Source of the DNA: Falciphora oryzae
Lineage: Eukaryota; Ascomycota; Sordariomycetes; Magnaporthales; Magnaporthaceae
DNA length: 64,000 nucleotides
Reading direction: 5' to 3'
Assembly: GCA_000733355.1 (NCBI GenBank)
Contig: JNVV01000044.1
Span: 220,824 to 284,823 of the forward strand
Shown: positions 1 through 11,077 of the stretch, one piece after another
How positions within the stretch are numbered: the first letter of the stretch is position 1
Layout of the letters: each line of letters opens with the position of its first letter
Made by a program: the position numbers and the translations under genes
The notes under the pieces: generated by a model
What the model was told of the DNA's origin: nothing
The model's database searches: none
The model's input: the letters and a program-made list of their open reading frames with translations, nothing else

Positions 1-731
1 GCCTCGCGAGAAAAAAAAAAAAAAAGCCGAAGGAATCGGGCAAGGGGCTGTCGGTGGCGCCCGGCAAGTTGACGCCATGCCTGCCATGCACATCCAAGCA
101 CCCCAAGACATGCCGCGCCGTTGGCAGCGGGAGCCATCAGAGCCATCTACTGGTGATTTGTGGCGCGAGGCCGACAGGGATGTTCCGCAGCTGCTCAGCA
201 GGCACACAGCATCAAATGGGCAGGGTTTGGGGGGTTGGGCAGCTGGCTTTTGCAGCCATGACGTAACAGGATCCTCTCGCAGAATCCTCTCCTGCTGCAT
301 CACCCAACGGCCGCCAAAGCTGGGCGAGGACGGCCCGAATAGGCTTCAAGTGCGCGGCAGCACTGCGAGGTGGGAGGCTGTCGCGTGACGGAGGGCGTCG
401 CCTGGAGACACTGCTGGGCTGGTCCATCTCCATTCAATCCACCGCCAGTTGCCGAACCCCACGCCCCGCTTTGGGAGGCAGCGAGCCAGAGCCGTCAAAT
501 CACGTGCTTTCGTGTTTACGAGTCCCGACTGTGCGAGCTTCGCCGCGACGAGGACTGGCTCTAGATTTAGCAGCTGAATTGACGACGGCCATCACCCTCG
601 CCTCCACCAACCAACAGCCTGCCGCCGCGCCAACGGCGACCTAGCCCGGCCCGACCGCCCGACCGCTGTTGATGCTGGCCCACGCCCGGCGACAGCTTCG
701 GATCTTGCATCTCCCTGCTGCTTTCGCCAAA
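1..731. other. Gene-free left edge / upstream region of pnk1
   Basis: Contains a 15-A tract at 11-25 and otherwise GC-rich sequence with only short overlapping reading frames on both strands. Nothing here resembles a known protein. The right part should hold the promoter and 5' leader of the Pnk1-like gene that starts at 732. Confidence 0.6.
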
Positions 732-2411
732 ATGCCCTCCCCGGGCCCCGCCAAGCGCCGCGCCAGCAACACCACCATCTCCCCGCCGCCCGTCAAGCGC
801 AAGGCCCAGGCCACAATATCCAGTCAGTCGGTCCTCTGCCAAGGAGCAACACGGAGAGACTAACATCTAGCTCAAGAGGGCGCCGTCGCCTCCTTCTTCA
901 CCCCCGCATCCCAGAAGCCCAAGGACCGCACAGCCTGGTCCGAACGCGCCCCGACCGTCGGCAACAGCGACGACGCCGTCGCCACGCTGCTCGTGGCACG
1001 ATACGTCCCGGAAGGCGCCCCAGACGACGAGCCTCGCTCGAAACGCCGCAGGATTGCCGCCTTCGACCTCGACTCGACCCTGATCGCCACCTCCTCGGGC
1101 AAGAAGCATGCCGACGGCCCCGGCGACTGGAAGTGGTGGGATCGCTCGGTCCCGTCCAAGCTGCAAAGCTTGTATAACGATGACGGGTGCGTCCTGAGGA
1201 ATCGATAGCTGGCATTCAGGGGACACGGCTGACCGTCCCCTCCTTGCACCCGATCTAGATACCGAGTCGTCATCTTATCAAACCAGGGCGGCCTGACCCT
1301 CCACCCGGACCCCAAGTCCAAGGAGCCGACCAAAAGCGCCAAGGCGAGGGTGGACCAGTTCAAGCAAAAGTGTAGCTCGGTGCTCGCTCAGCTCAACATA
1401 CCCACGACTCTGTATGCCGCCACGGCCAAGGATATGTTCCGCAAGCCGCGCGTCGGCATGTGGACCGAGATGCTGCAGGACTACGACCTGGACCCCGCCG
1501 ACGTCGATCTGGAGCACAGCATCTTCGTCGGCGATGCGGGCGGTCGGACCGCGCAGCTCGTAAAAGGCGGCAAGTCTCTGTCCAAGGACTTCAGCTGCTC
1601 GGACCGCAACCTCGCCCACAACGTCGGCATCACGTACCAGACCCCCGAGGAGTGCTTTCTCGGCGAGAAGCCGCGCGACTTCACCCGCGACTTTGACCTC
1701 GCCCACCACTCCTTCCCGAACGCGGACGAGGGTGGCGAGGATGCAGAGGAGCGTCTGTTCGAGCGCAAGAACGACAAGGACATTGTTCTTTTCTGCGGGC
1801 CGCCTGGGGCAGGGAAGAGCACTTTTTACTGGAAGCACCTCAAGAGCCTCGGATACGAGAGGGTCAACCAGGATAAGCTGAAAACGTCTGTTGGCTCCTG
1901 CACTCTTCTCCTCAACCAGGTCTGGCGCTAACAGTGTCGACAGCAAGGAGAAATGCCTCACCGCCGCTTCGGATCTTGTCAAAGAGGGTCGCTCTGTTGC
2001 AGTAGATAACACTAATCCCGACCCCGAGACCAGGGCGCAGTGGGTCGCGCTAGCAACGAAGCAGGCGGTGCCGATCCGATGCGTCTGGTTCAAAACACCG
2101 ATCACACTAGCGCAGCACAACGATGCCGTTAGATCCATGAACGCCATGGTTCGTTTCTCCCACCCCCTTGATGTCTCTTCCATCCCCACCCCCACCTTCA
2201 TTTTATTTTCCGATAGGCCCGACCTAACACCCCATTTCTCCAGCTCAACCCTGAAGCCAGAGCCAGTCTGCCCACCCTCGCATTCAACAGCTTTGGGTCG
2301 CGCTTCAAGGAACCCAAGCCGAATGAGGGCTTTCAGGACATTGTCGAGATTGAGTTCACTTTCAGGGGTTCCCGCGAGGAGTATGCTGTCTGGGCCAAGT
2401 ATTGGCTCTAA
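732..2411 (+). CDS. pnk1: Bifunctional polynucleotide phosphatase/kinase (Pnk1/PNKP family)
   Basis: Repairs DNA strand-break ends by removing 3'-phosphates and phosphorylating 5'-hydroxyls in the nucleus, preparing them for ligation. Five exons: 732-822, 871-1186, 1259-1885, 1944-2148, 2244-2411. All four introns are GT-AG and the phases agree, giving 468 aa. The HAD phosphatase comes first, with motif I FDLDSTLI and then ILSNQGG. The kinase P-loop CGPPGAGKST follows, then the C-terminal EPKPNEGFQDI segment typical of the family. There is no FHA domain, as usual in fungi, and the length is close to yeast-type Pnk1 (about 420 aa). The start at 732 is chosen for its CCAAAATG context and the basic, NLS-like N-terminus (KRR, KRK). 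An in-frame ATG at 672 is a less likely alternative. Residues 33-42 (EGAVASFFTP) look like a degenerate PCNA-binding motif. Confidence 0.95.
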
Positions 2412-3287
2412 GGCGCGGTCGATTCGGTTTGGCACGATCCTGCTATTCCTGCCCCAGGAGTTTGGCGCCTAGCGCAAAACCAGATGCCCACAAACTCTCG
2501 TGTGCTCGCACACAATAACCACTAGCCATGTCTGCTTCCCCGTACTCTGGTCCATTTCCAGCTGCTACAGGCAGCGAGAGTACGCGAGAGCCGTGAAGAA
2601 ACCGCCCTTTGCAACCACACCGAGCAGCTTATCGGATTACCCGACCTTCAGCTTACCTCCTTCCCATTTAATCATGTCCCAGGGATATGGAACATGGGGC
2701 CAAGGCGGCCCTTGATGTAGTTTATGGCGGGGATGGGGGACGGGAGGGCACAAGGCCGCGTGCGCGTGAGTTATTAATAGCCCCTGTCAATGTAACCCCC
2801 GCTGCATCCAATACATGCAAGCCGCTTGATGGATGCGTGCGTCGATCCCCACGCCTGCCTCGTTTGATATGGGGGTTGTGCTGTCGGACATTCGCAGATT
2901 CTGTGATGGGCCCGCGTCCCATGGCGCAGAGAAAAGGGTAGGCCGACGATTGAGTAGTGCCCGAGATGAACTGCCGTCCCGTCCCAGCCCGAGGGCGGGT
3001 CGGATCCCAGCATGCGTTCGGACTCTTCACGACCACAATGTCCGATGGTGGTGGTGTGTCGTGGTGTGGGCATCTATGATCTTGCGAGTTATTCGCTGAT
3101 GTTTGTGTCGAGATCCTGGAAAGCTAACTATATCTAGTCAACAGAAGCATGCCCGCGCCGGACACGACAGGCATGCACTTCAAGCTTTCCACCGACGAAC
3201 AAAGGCCACAAACTCGTAAGCTGAAGTTGACCATAACGCAGTAGACACCGCAGCCGGCGTTTTCACTACACGGCACACCCAAACAAC
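2412..3287. other. Intergenic region
   Basis: 876 bases between two genes on the same strand. Only short, mutually overlapping reading frames occur and none is recognisable. It should contain the 3' end of the pnk1 transcript and the promoter of the FAD oxidase gene. Confidence 0.6.
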
Positions 3288-5656
3288 ATGCTGTTTAGGA
3301 AAGCACACGCCTTCGTCTTGCTCTCTCCACTCACCGTCTGGGGCATCAACTTCCCGTACGAAGCGGCCCAGCTCAGCGCAGCAGACACGGCCTCCTTCCC
3401 CGCCGTCGCCTTCGGCGACGCCTCCCTCACCACCGCAGCCCCACCGCCACCACCATGCAAAGCGCTCCCGGGCGACGCCGCCTGGCCGACTACGGCGGAG
3501 TGGGCGCGGCTCAACAGCACGCTAGACGGGGCGCTCCTGCGCCCGGGCATCCCCGCGGCGACCTGCTACCCGGGACAGCAGGACTACGACACCGAGCGCT
3601 GCCGGTGGCTGCTGGGCGAGGGCGGCGCGGGGCGCTTTTACCTCGACGACCCGCTGACGGTGCTGACGCGGTGGCCGCAGGGCGACACGTGCCCCGCCTC
3701 GGCCCCTCCCGCGGCGGGGGACTGCACGCGCGGCGGGTACGCGTACTATGTCGTCAACGCGACGTCGGTGCGGCAGATACAGGCGGCGGTCAACTTTGCC
3801 CGGAATAGGAACGTGAGGCTTGTTGTCAAGTATGTCTGGGCGAGCAAAGCTGCATGCCTACGTACCTACAACCTACTTAGTGCATGCTTATTTCTCTCGG
3901 GGAGAACCCCTGGCGATCCTACCTGCCTAGCTGACATGTCCCACTCGTCCGACGCGCAGAAACACGGGCCACGACTTCGTCGGTAAGTCGACGGGGCGCG
4001 GGGCGCTCAGCGTCTGGACGCACAACCTCAAGTCCTTCGAGTTCATCCCGTCCTACAACGTCACGGATAACGACGGCACGAAGCTGCTCTACAGCGGCAT
4101 GGCGGCGCGGGTCGGCACGGGCCTCGAGAGCTGGGAGACGTACGGGCTCATGCGGCGGCACGGCATGCACCTGGGCGTCCCCGGCGACAGCACCGTGGGG
4201 CCCTACGGGGGGTGGGCGCAGGGCGGGGGCCACCACAGCCTCGCGTCGCGCCTGGGCCTAGGGTCCGACCAGGTGCTGAGCCTGCAGGTCGTCACGGCCG
4301 ACGGGCGCCTCGTCACGGCCGACCACGTCGAGAACCCGGATCTGTTCTGGGCGCTGAGGGGCGGCGGACCTTGTACGTTTGCGCCACCATCTCCTTGTTT
4401 GCGCCACCTTGATGTGGTTCGCGTGTTATCGAATGCAGGCTGTTGGGCAAGGGAAAAGGCTGGCGCTTGGCTCTCTCGGAAAAGGCTTGTCCTGAAAAGC
4501 TGGAGTCACTAGCGCCGGTCCGTGGTTGTCCCTCATCACGCCCCTGTTAGCGTATGACTAGCGCTGGTGGCGCCTCGCATCTGGATTGGGTTAGCTGCCG
4601 AAAGGCTGGTTTTACAAACCCGTCGAGCCGGGAGGTTAGGGGATGTGTGTGTCAGCAGTCGAATAGAGAAGCTGACCAGGCATCGTCACCGCACGCATAC
4701 CCACAGCAACCTACGGCATCGTTACATCCGCGATAGTCAAAGCACACGCACCCCTGGAGGTGGTGCAGTCGCCGCTCCGGTTCTCGACGGCGCTGGTCAA
4801 CGGCACAAACGCGACGAGCGCGGCACAAAAGACCGAGGTGTTCTGGGCTGGCGTCGCGGCGACCTACTGGTTCTGCAAGCACATAACGAACGCGGGCGGC
4901 ACCGCGTACGACAACATCAGGCTCCTGTCCTCGGGGGGCGGCGGTTTCGACTTCACGGCCGACTTTGAACTGCCGGGGTTCACGGCGGCGGCGGCGCGGG
5001 CGCTGGTGCAGCCGCTGCACGACGAGTTGCGGGGCTTAAGGATCGCGGTGGCGGCGACGCCGTCGGTGCGCGCGTCGCCGCGGTCGACGGACGCGAGCGG
5101 CGGCAAGGGCGACAGGCCCGGCAACGTGCGGTTCGCCAGCAGGCTCTTCCCGCGCGCCAACTGGGAGGACGCAGCGCTGTTCGCCGCGACCATGGCGGCC
5201 ATCCGCCGCCCGGTCGAGGCGGGGTACACGTTCCACGGCATCCACATGACGCCCACGCCGGCGGTGGCGGGCTGGCCGGGGCTGGACAGCGCGGTTAACC
5301 CGGCGTTCCGGACGGCGCAGATGCACGCGGACCTGTTCGACCGGGCCTCGCTGGGCGACGGGGCGGAGCGGTGGCTCGAGACGTGGGCGGAGCTGAACGG
5401 GCACATGGAGGGGATCCGCGCGGTGACGCCGGGGGGCGGCGCCTACGTCAACGAGGCGGACCGGCTGGAGCCCGGGTGGCAGGGCAGCTTCTACGGCGAC
5501 AAGTACGAGCGGCTGGTGGCGATCAAGAGGGCGCGCGACCCGTGGGGCCTGTTTTACGCGCCGACGACGCCGGGCAGCGAGGGATGGGAGGTACGGACGG
5601 CGGACGGGCTGCCGACGCAGAACGGGCGGCTTTGTCGAGTGGACGGGCGTGAGTGA
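3288..5656 (+). CDS. Secreted FAD-linked oxidoreductase, berberine bridge enzyme-like
   Basis: Predicted flavoprotein oxidase of the FAD_binding_4 plus BBE family; the substrate is not deducible (sugars, alkaloid-like compounds and polyketides are known for relatives). Exons 3288-3829, 3960-4372 and 4707-5656 give 634 aa. It begins with a hydrophobic secretion signal (MLFRKAHAFVLLSPLTVWG). The PP-loop reads VVKNTGHDF, in which His185 is the expected 8-alpha-histidyl FAD attachment site. The stretch GVPGDSTVGPYGGWAQGGG lacks the cysteine seen in bicovalent members, so single attachment is inferred. GGGPSTYGIVTSAIVKAHAP spans the second intron and confirms that splice. The C-terminal BBE segment is AYVNEADRLEPGWQGSFYG. 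The second intron is 334 nt, long for this genome. No biosynthetic backbone gene lies nearby. Confidence 0.93.
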
Positions 5657-7042
5657 TGGAGAAGGGGGGATTGTTTCTGTGATTCTGACTCGGCTCTGTG
5701 CTCTGGCGAGCTGGTGTTTTGCTTGGACTTGGGCAGCCTAGGGGATCTTGGCAGGGCTCCTTCTCGGGCTGTCGCGCCGACATGCCTGCCATGTTGACTG
5801 GATGAGGACTGGTGCGACTTTGTTGGAAACGCGAGGTGTTGGTGGAGAGTAACTCGTGCCGGAATGCTGGGATTCTCTGGGAGTCGGGCCAAGCGGGCAG
5901 GTTGAGGCTTGTTTTATGTTTGGTGAAAGCCTCGCGGCCCGCCTGGGCAAACGGTTAAGCTCTTTGCGGGTGGCAGAATACAGCGTCTCGTCCCGCCTCG
6001 ACTCCGCCGTCTTGTCGCTTGGGTCAGTCAGCCCTGGTCCGCACCTTCCATGCTCGGGATCCGGGCCGCCCATTTTTGTTTTGTCTTGTTTTCCCACTCG
6101 CTCTTGCCCAGAATGGGATTCATCAGGCGAGCTCGCCCCTGCTACAGCAAGTGGATCCGCCACCAATTGGATCCAGACCCCGTGCTCGCCTCGACGGCGA
6201 CACGGGCTCGGTGTTATTCTGGCCCTACTCAACGTCCAAATCCTCCGGGACGGGCATGCAGGCAGACTCGCGAGGCACATCACGCTCAATAGCAGGACCT
6301 ACGCGCCGCCCATGCACGCAAAGCGAAGCCGTCGTCGCAACGTCGGAAGCGTTCCCGCCGCCGTCGCCTCCCATTTCGAGCTTCTCCAATTGACACGCCC
6401 ATTTCGAATCTCTCCAATGGACACATCTAATCTCAAATGCGACGGGGTTCGGATCGGATCGGTCCCATTGATTTGTTGATTGAACTTGCCCCCACATCCC
6501 CGCCTTCTCCCCAATTCCCCTTCCGTCGCTGCTGGGGAACCCCATCCTCTGCTCCGTTCTGGGCAGTCGGAGGCGCCACGGTCCGCCCCTCCAGGTTGGG
6601 GTAAGCCTGGGAGGACAATTCGTCGCGGCGGCGAGCACCAGCCAGCCTGTCGACAACACGCTTTTTCTATCGATTGTCTGCACAAGGCACCGTCCCTTAG
6701 CACATTGAACATGGGAAATGGAGAATGGACAAGGCCAGGCGGATCCTCCTCCCATGGGGCTGGACGATGAACCCTCCAGCCATTATCTGACCATCAGGTA
6801 CTTCCCGCCAGGTGCAGGCATCTCAAAGTGGATCGCCCAACCGTGATGTGACAGGCATGACCTTGGTCAATAAAAGGTCCCATCGCGCGCGCCCCTCGTC
6901 CGGCGTGTTTTTTTTTGTTTCTTTTTCGTCGCCGACGACGAGAAGACGCACGTGGCCGCGTTCCACCGTCATCGAGAGCGAGTTCTCTAGCTGCCCACCT
7001 CCTCCTGTGCGTCGCCCACACCCAAGAGAGAGAGCATCCGCC
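5657..7042. other. Intergenic region, promoter of the sugar transporter
   Basis: 1.4 kb without a credible gene; the longest frame (5856-6479) overlaps others and shows no family signature. A TATA-like ATAAAAGG lies at 6870-6877, about 166 nt before the transporter ATG. Confidence 0.55.
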
Positions 7043-9279
7043 ATGTCCTCGCATCCCGAGATCGCCCCGGAGAAGGGCCCGGCCGCCACGCAGGTCCACG
7101 ATGTCGACAACGACCTCAAGAAGGGCGACGACGCGCAAACCAAGGCGGTGCACAATGTAAGTCGCCAGACATGGCCGTGGAGATAAGAATGTGATGCTTA
7201 CAAACCCCCGCAGGCCGAGTTCTTCGCCGCCGTTCAGGAGTTCGACCTCCCCACCTGGAGCAAGGAGGCCCTGATGCTCTACTTTTCCATCTTTGTCGCC
7301 TTCTGCTGCGCCTGCGCCAATGGCTACGACGGTGAGGCTCTTCACCTGGCTTCTCTTGCAGACCCTTGCAGGCTGACCCGTAATACCACCCACCCTAGGC
7401 TCGCTCATGACGGGCATCATCGCCATGGAGCCCTTCCAGCAGCAGTTCCACGTGGGCACCGTCGGCGTCCAGGTCGGCGTCATCTACTCGCTTTACACGG
7501 TCGGCTCCATGGTCGGCGCCCCCTTCGCCGCCACCCTGGCCGACCGCTACGGCCGCCGCAAGGGCATGTTCTTCGGCGGCGTCGTCATCAACCTGGGCAT
7601 GATCATCATCTCCACCTCGGCCACCGCCGCCCAGTTCATCGTCGGCCGCTTCGTGCTCGGCGTCGGCATCAGCATCATGACCGTCGCCGCCCCGTCCTAC
7701 GCCGTCGAGATCGCCCCGCCCCACTGGCGCGGCCGCGCCACCGGCTTCTACAACTGCGGCTGGTTCGGCGGCAGCATCCCCGCCGCCGCCGTCGTCTTTG
7801 GCAGCAACTTCATGGCCGGCAACATGGCCTGGCGCCTGCCCCTCATCCTCCAGGCCGCCGCCTGCATGATCGTCATGGTGTCGGTCTGGTTCATCCCCGA
7901 GAGCCCCAGGTGGCTGATGGCCCGGGGCCGCGAGACCGAGGCCATTGATTTTTTGGTCAAGTACCACGGCAACAACAACCGCGAGTCCCGCATGGTCAAG
8001 CTCGAAGTCGAGGAGATGCGCGAGGGCATCAAGCTTGACGGCATCGACAAGGTTTGGTGTAGGTCCTTGGCGCTTCCCTTCCCTCCTAACTCGCCTTGTT
8101 CCAAAGAAAAACAACAAAAAAAAAAAAAAAAAAAAAAAAAAAGCACGCTATTAACACCCACGTCATCCTCCCAGGGGACTACCGCCCGCTGTTCATGACG
8201 CACGCCGGCCGCTGGCGCATGGCCCAGGTGCTCATGATCTCCATCTTCGGCCAGTACTCGGGCAACGGGCTCGGCTACTTCAACGCCCAGATCTTTGAGG
8301 GCATCGGCGTCAAGACCTCGGCCCAGCAGCTGGGCTACAACCTGCTGAACTCGGTCCTGTCCGCCATCGGCGCCCTGACCGCCGTCTACTTCACCGACCG
8401 CATGCCCCGCCGCCCCGTCCTCATCTTTGGAACCATGTGCTGCTCCTTCATGCTGGCCATCAACTCGGGCCTGTCCGCAAAGATGGCCGAGTTTGAGGCC
8501 CAGGACGTCTTTGAGCCTTCCTACGGAGCTGCTGCGCTTTGGGTGCGTGTGCCTAGCCAGAGACTCCCCTAGATCCTTTACTACTCTCTAATCGAGGGCC
8601 GTTTCTACTGACACGCATTGTTTGCAGTCGTACTTCATGTTCAACATTATTTTCAGGTACGTTATCCCCTCACCCGTTTGTCTTCCTCGGGCGGTCCCTG
8701 CTTTGGAACTCTCCTTGGCTTCGTTGCCACGATTATTCTAACCCGTGCCATGCAGCTTCACATACACTCCTCTGCAGGGCGCCATCCCGACCGAGGCGCT
8801 CGAGACGACCATGCGCGCCAAGGGTCTCGCCCTGTCCGGCATCATCGTCAGCGCCATCGGCTTCATCAACCAATTCTGCACGCCTATCGCCCTCGAGTCC
8901 ATTCAGTACCGCTACATCTTCATGTGCGTTGCCCCTGGCCCGGGACTATTTGTTGATTCCTGTTTGCTAAACATGACCCGCTCCTTCCAACCAGTTTCGT
9001 CGGCTGGGATCTGATCGAGGCTCTCTGCTGGTACCTCTTTGGGTAAGAATCCCCGGATCACTGCGGCCATCTGAGCCTCTCTGTCTGCCCATACGCTCGT
9101 GTGCCTACAGAAGTCTTGGCTAACCAAAATCCTGCAGCGTCGAGTCGCACGGCCGCACCCTCGAGCAACTCGAGTGGGTCTATGACCAGCCGAACCCGGT
9201 CAAGGCCTCGCTCAAGGTCGAGAAGATTGTCCTCGCCGGTGACGGCAGGGTTGTCGAGGTTCTCGAGGATAGCGCTTAG
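7043..9279 (+). CDS. MFS sugar transporter (sugar porter / lactose permease-like)
   Basis: Plasma-membrane sugar:proton symporter of the major facilitator superfamily, sugar porter family. Eight exons (7043-7156, 7214-7331, 7399-8058, 8175-8542, 8628-8656, 8756-8923, 8995-9042, 9138-9279) keep phase and give 548 aa. Family marks are NGYDGSLMTGI in helix 1, DRYGRRKG in the helix 2-3 loop, RFVLGVGI in helix 4, PESPRWL after helix 6, and QYSGNGLGYF in helix 7. SFTYTPLQGAIPTEALE (helix 10) is assembled across the 29-nt exon 5, which validates that tiny exon. The second half after PESPRWL keeps the usual sugar-porter helices, ending in EWVYDQPNPVKASLKVEKI. The intron at 8059-8174 contains a 27-A homopolymer. 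The substrate cannot be fixed from sequence; the nearest recognisable subgroup is fungal lactose/cellodextrin-type permeases. Confidence 0.95.
8116..8142 (+). repeat. Poly(A)27 tract inside a transporter intron
   Basis: A run of 27 A residues lies within intron 3 of the sugar transporter, downstream of its GTAGGT donor and ahead of the CCCAG acceptor at 8174. It does not affect the coding frame and is prone to length error in sequencing. Confidence 0.95.
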
Positions 9280-10388
9280 CCACCTGCGTCCATATCACAC
9301 CGCCAAGATCTTAGTTGGGCATCTGGGGAAATATGAGGGGAGCAACAAGAGGCGAGTAATATTTGATACCAAATGAAGGAATTTTCTTTCGTCTTTGCTT
9401 GTCTCTCTTGATTATTATGATCAGGCGAATTTGTTCGTTTTTGGGATAATTACAGTGGGCATCTGGCCCCGATTGCCCTGGAATGACTTTTGCCGATTGC
9501 GAACATAAGAATACGAGCTGGATTTACGGAGGCCTTATTGAAATTAAGCTCTTTTTGCAAGACGCGGCTATGCAGAGTTAACCTGTGGTTTTTGGAAATG
9601 ATACTGGAAGCTGGGGTTAATGGTGAGCAAATTGAAGTCCATTTGCAATATTTGGCTTTCAAAGCCCGAAGACCTTCGTGTAGGTCTATACAAAGTCGAG
9701 ACGGCGATATAATAAAAGCGTGGAACGGGCCCATGGTATTAGTCAGTTCCGAAATAGGAAAACGCAAATCCAGAAGCTTCGCTAGGGACATCAGTGGGCA
9801 GGGGTGGTATGCAGAATTTCCAGTGCCGGCCATGTCCCGCTGCTGCCATCGCATTGGAGGACTGTTCAGACTGACATGGAGGGCACTGCGCTGTCCCAAG
9901 ATTGCCTGACAACGAAGCTCGGGCGTTCAACCCCGATGAATACAAGCGACTGCGAAAACGACTAAGGGGCCGAAATGAGGGCCCACTACCCGAAAAGTCT
10001 ACCGGATGAAGACCTTGTTCCAGCGCCTAGACAGGGCGTGCGCCGGGGCTGGGGAACCTGGGCCGGGCGCGGGGAGTGTCGCAGCGGCCGTCGGTCTCCG
10101 ACGCTTCAATTTGGTTCGGGGGCCGTCGCGGCTCCACATGACAGACTCTCGGGTCGAAAAGGGGCTGTTCATGCAGCCCTGCTCTGGCACTCTGGCTTGC
10201 ACGCGATGGTATAGAGAGTAATATTTAAAAGCCCGACAGCAGCCACTTCCAAACGACCATCAACCCGCCCTCCTCACCACCCGCCTCCAACTCCATCAAC
10301 CGGCGCTTGATTACAGTCCTTTCCAACGGCAAAACTGCCTAACCACACTCGTTCATTTCCCAACCCTCCCAAACCACACACAACCAAA
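9280..10388. other. Intergenic region with an AT-richer patch
   Basis: 1.1 kb between the transporter and the small secreted protein gene. The part at about 9400-9780 is AT-richer than its surroundings and carries overlapping frames of 139 (+) and 149 (-) codons, neither recognisable. The right end holds the promoter of the next gene. Confidence 0.5.
10222..10229 (+). promoter_or_regulatory. TATA-like box of the small secreted protein gene
   Basis: TATTTAAA about 160 nt upstream of the ATG at 10389, in a pyrimidine-rich leader (repeated CCTCC, CCAAC). The position suits a fungal TATA element followed by a 5' UTR of roughly 120 nt; inferred, not shown. Confidence 0.4.
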
Positions 10389-10739
10389 ATGCTCCTCGCC
10401 GCCGTCGCCGCCAGCCTCGTGGCCCTCGCGCCCCTGGCCTCCGCCTCCCCCGTCGACCTCGAGCCGCGCGCGACCTGCCCCAGCTGGAGCGGCATCGGCC
10501 CCGTCAGCGACGGCAACCTCTGCTGCGTCTACTCCCGGTCGGTCCCGAGCTGCTGCAGGCACCTGCCGTACGGCGACAACGACCCGCTGTGGTCGCAGGC
10601 CGTGTCGTGCGCCACCGAGTGGTTCCAGACCTCGGCCGCCTTCAGCCGCTTCTCGGGCTGCCAACGCGACCCCTGCCGCAGCGGCTGCGAGGCCGTGCCG
10701 CTGGTCAGCGGCCTGTCTCGAGACTCGTGCCCCAAGTGA
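10389..10739 (+). CDS. Small secreted cysteine-rich protein
   Basis: Intronless 116-aa protein. The first ~20 residues are a clear secretion signal (MLLAAVAASLVALAPLASA), and a possible dibasic-like processing point (EPR) follows at about residue 27. The mature part of roughly 90 residues holds ten cysteines, including two CC pairs, consistent with up to five disulfides. There is no transmembrane segment or GPI tail. The start is the first ATG, in CCAAAATG context. I do not recognise the family. Size, secretion and cysteine content resemble fungal effectors, hydrophobin-sized surface proteins or antimicrobial proteins, but the eight-cysteine hydrophobin spacing is absent. A TATA-like element upstream suggests a regulated promoter. 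Confidence 0.8.
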   Translation: MLLAAVAASLVALAPLASASPVDLEPRATCPSWSGIGPVSDGNLCCVYSRSVPSCCRHLPYGDNDPLWSQAVSCATEWFQTSAAFSRFSGCQRDPCRSGCEAVPLVSGLSRDSCPK

Positions 10740-11077
10740 TTGATCGGGCAGTTCAGAATTGGGAGCGTGCGTGGATGGGGAGGACGGGACTTGGGGTGTG
10801 CAGCTGCTAATTACGCGGCGCCCGGGGGGTGAAGATGACGCGGCCATGGGATGGATGCTACCTGTGTATTATTTGGTCGATACTATCGATTCCCATGACG
10901 TCTTTCCATGTCCACTTGTGCTTACCCTCGCTTATTCTCCATCCCGGTGAGTCACGCCGACAGCGATTACGCAGTGCTTGATCAACCCGATATGCTTATT
11001 ATATCTGTATCGGCCATCCATCTGCGGCTCAAGATTTGAGCCTCGAGAGTACGCCCAAGCTTCCTGCCTCGCACATA
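10740..11077. other. Intergenic region
   Basis: 338 bases separating two genes on the + strand; no open frame worth reporting. It contains the 3' UTR of the small secreted protein and the promoter of the peptidase. Confidence 0.6.
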
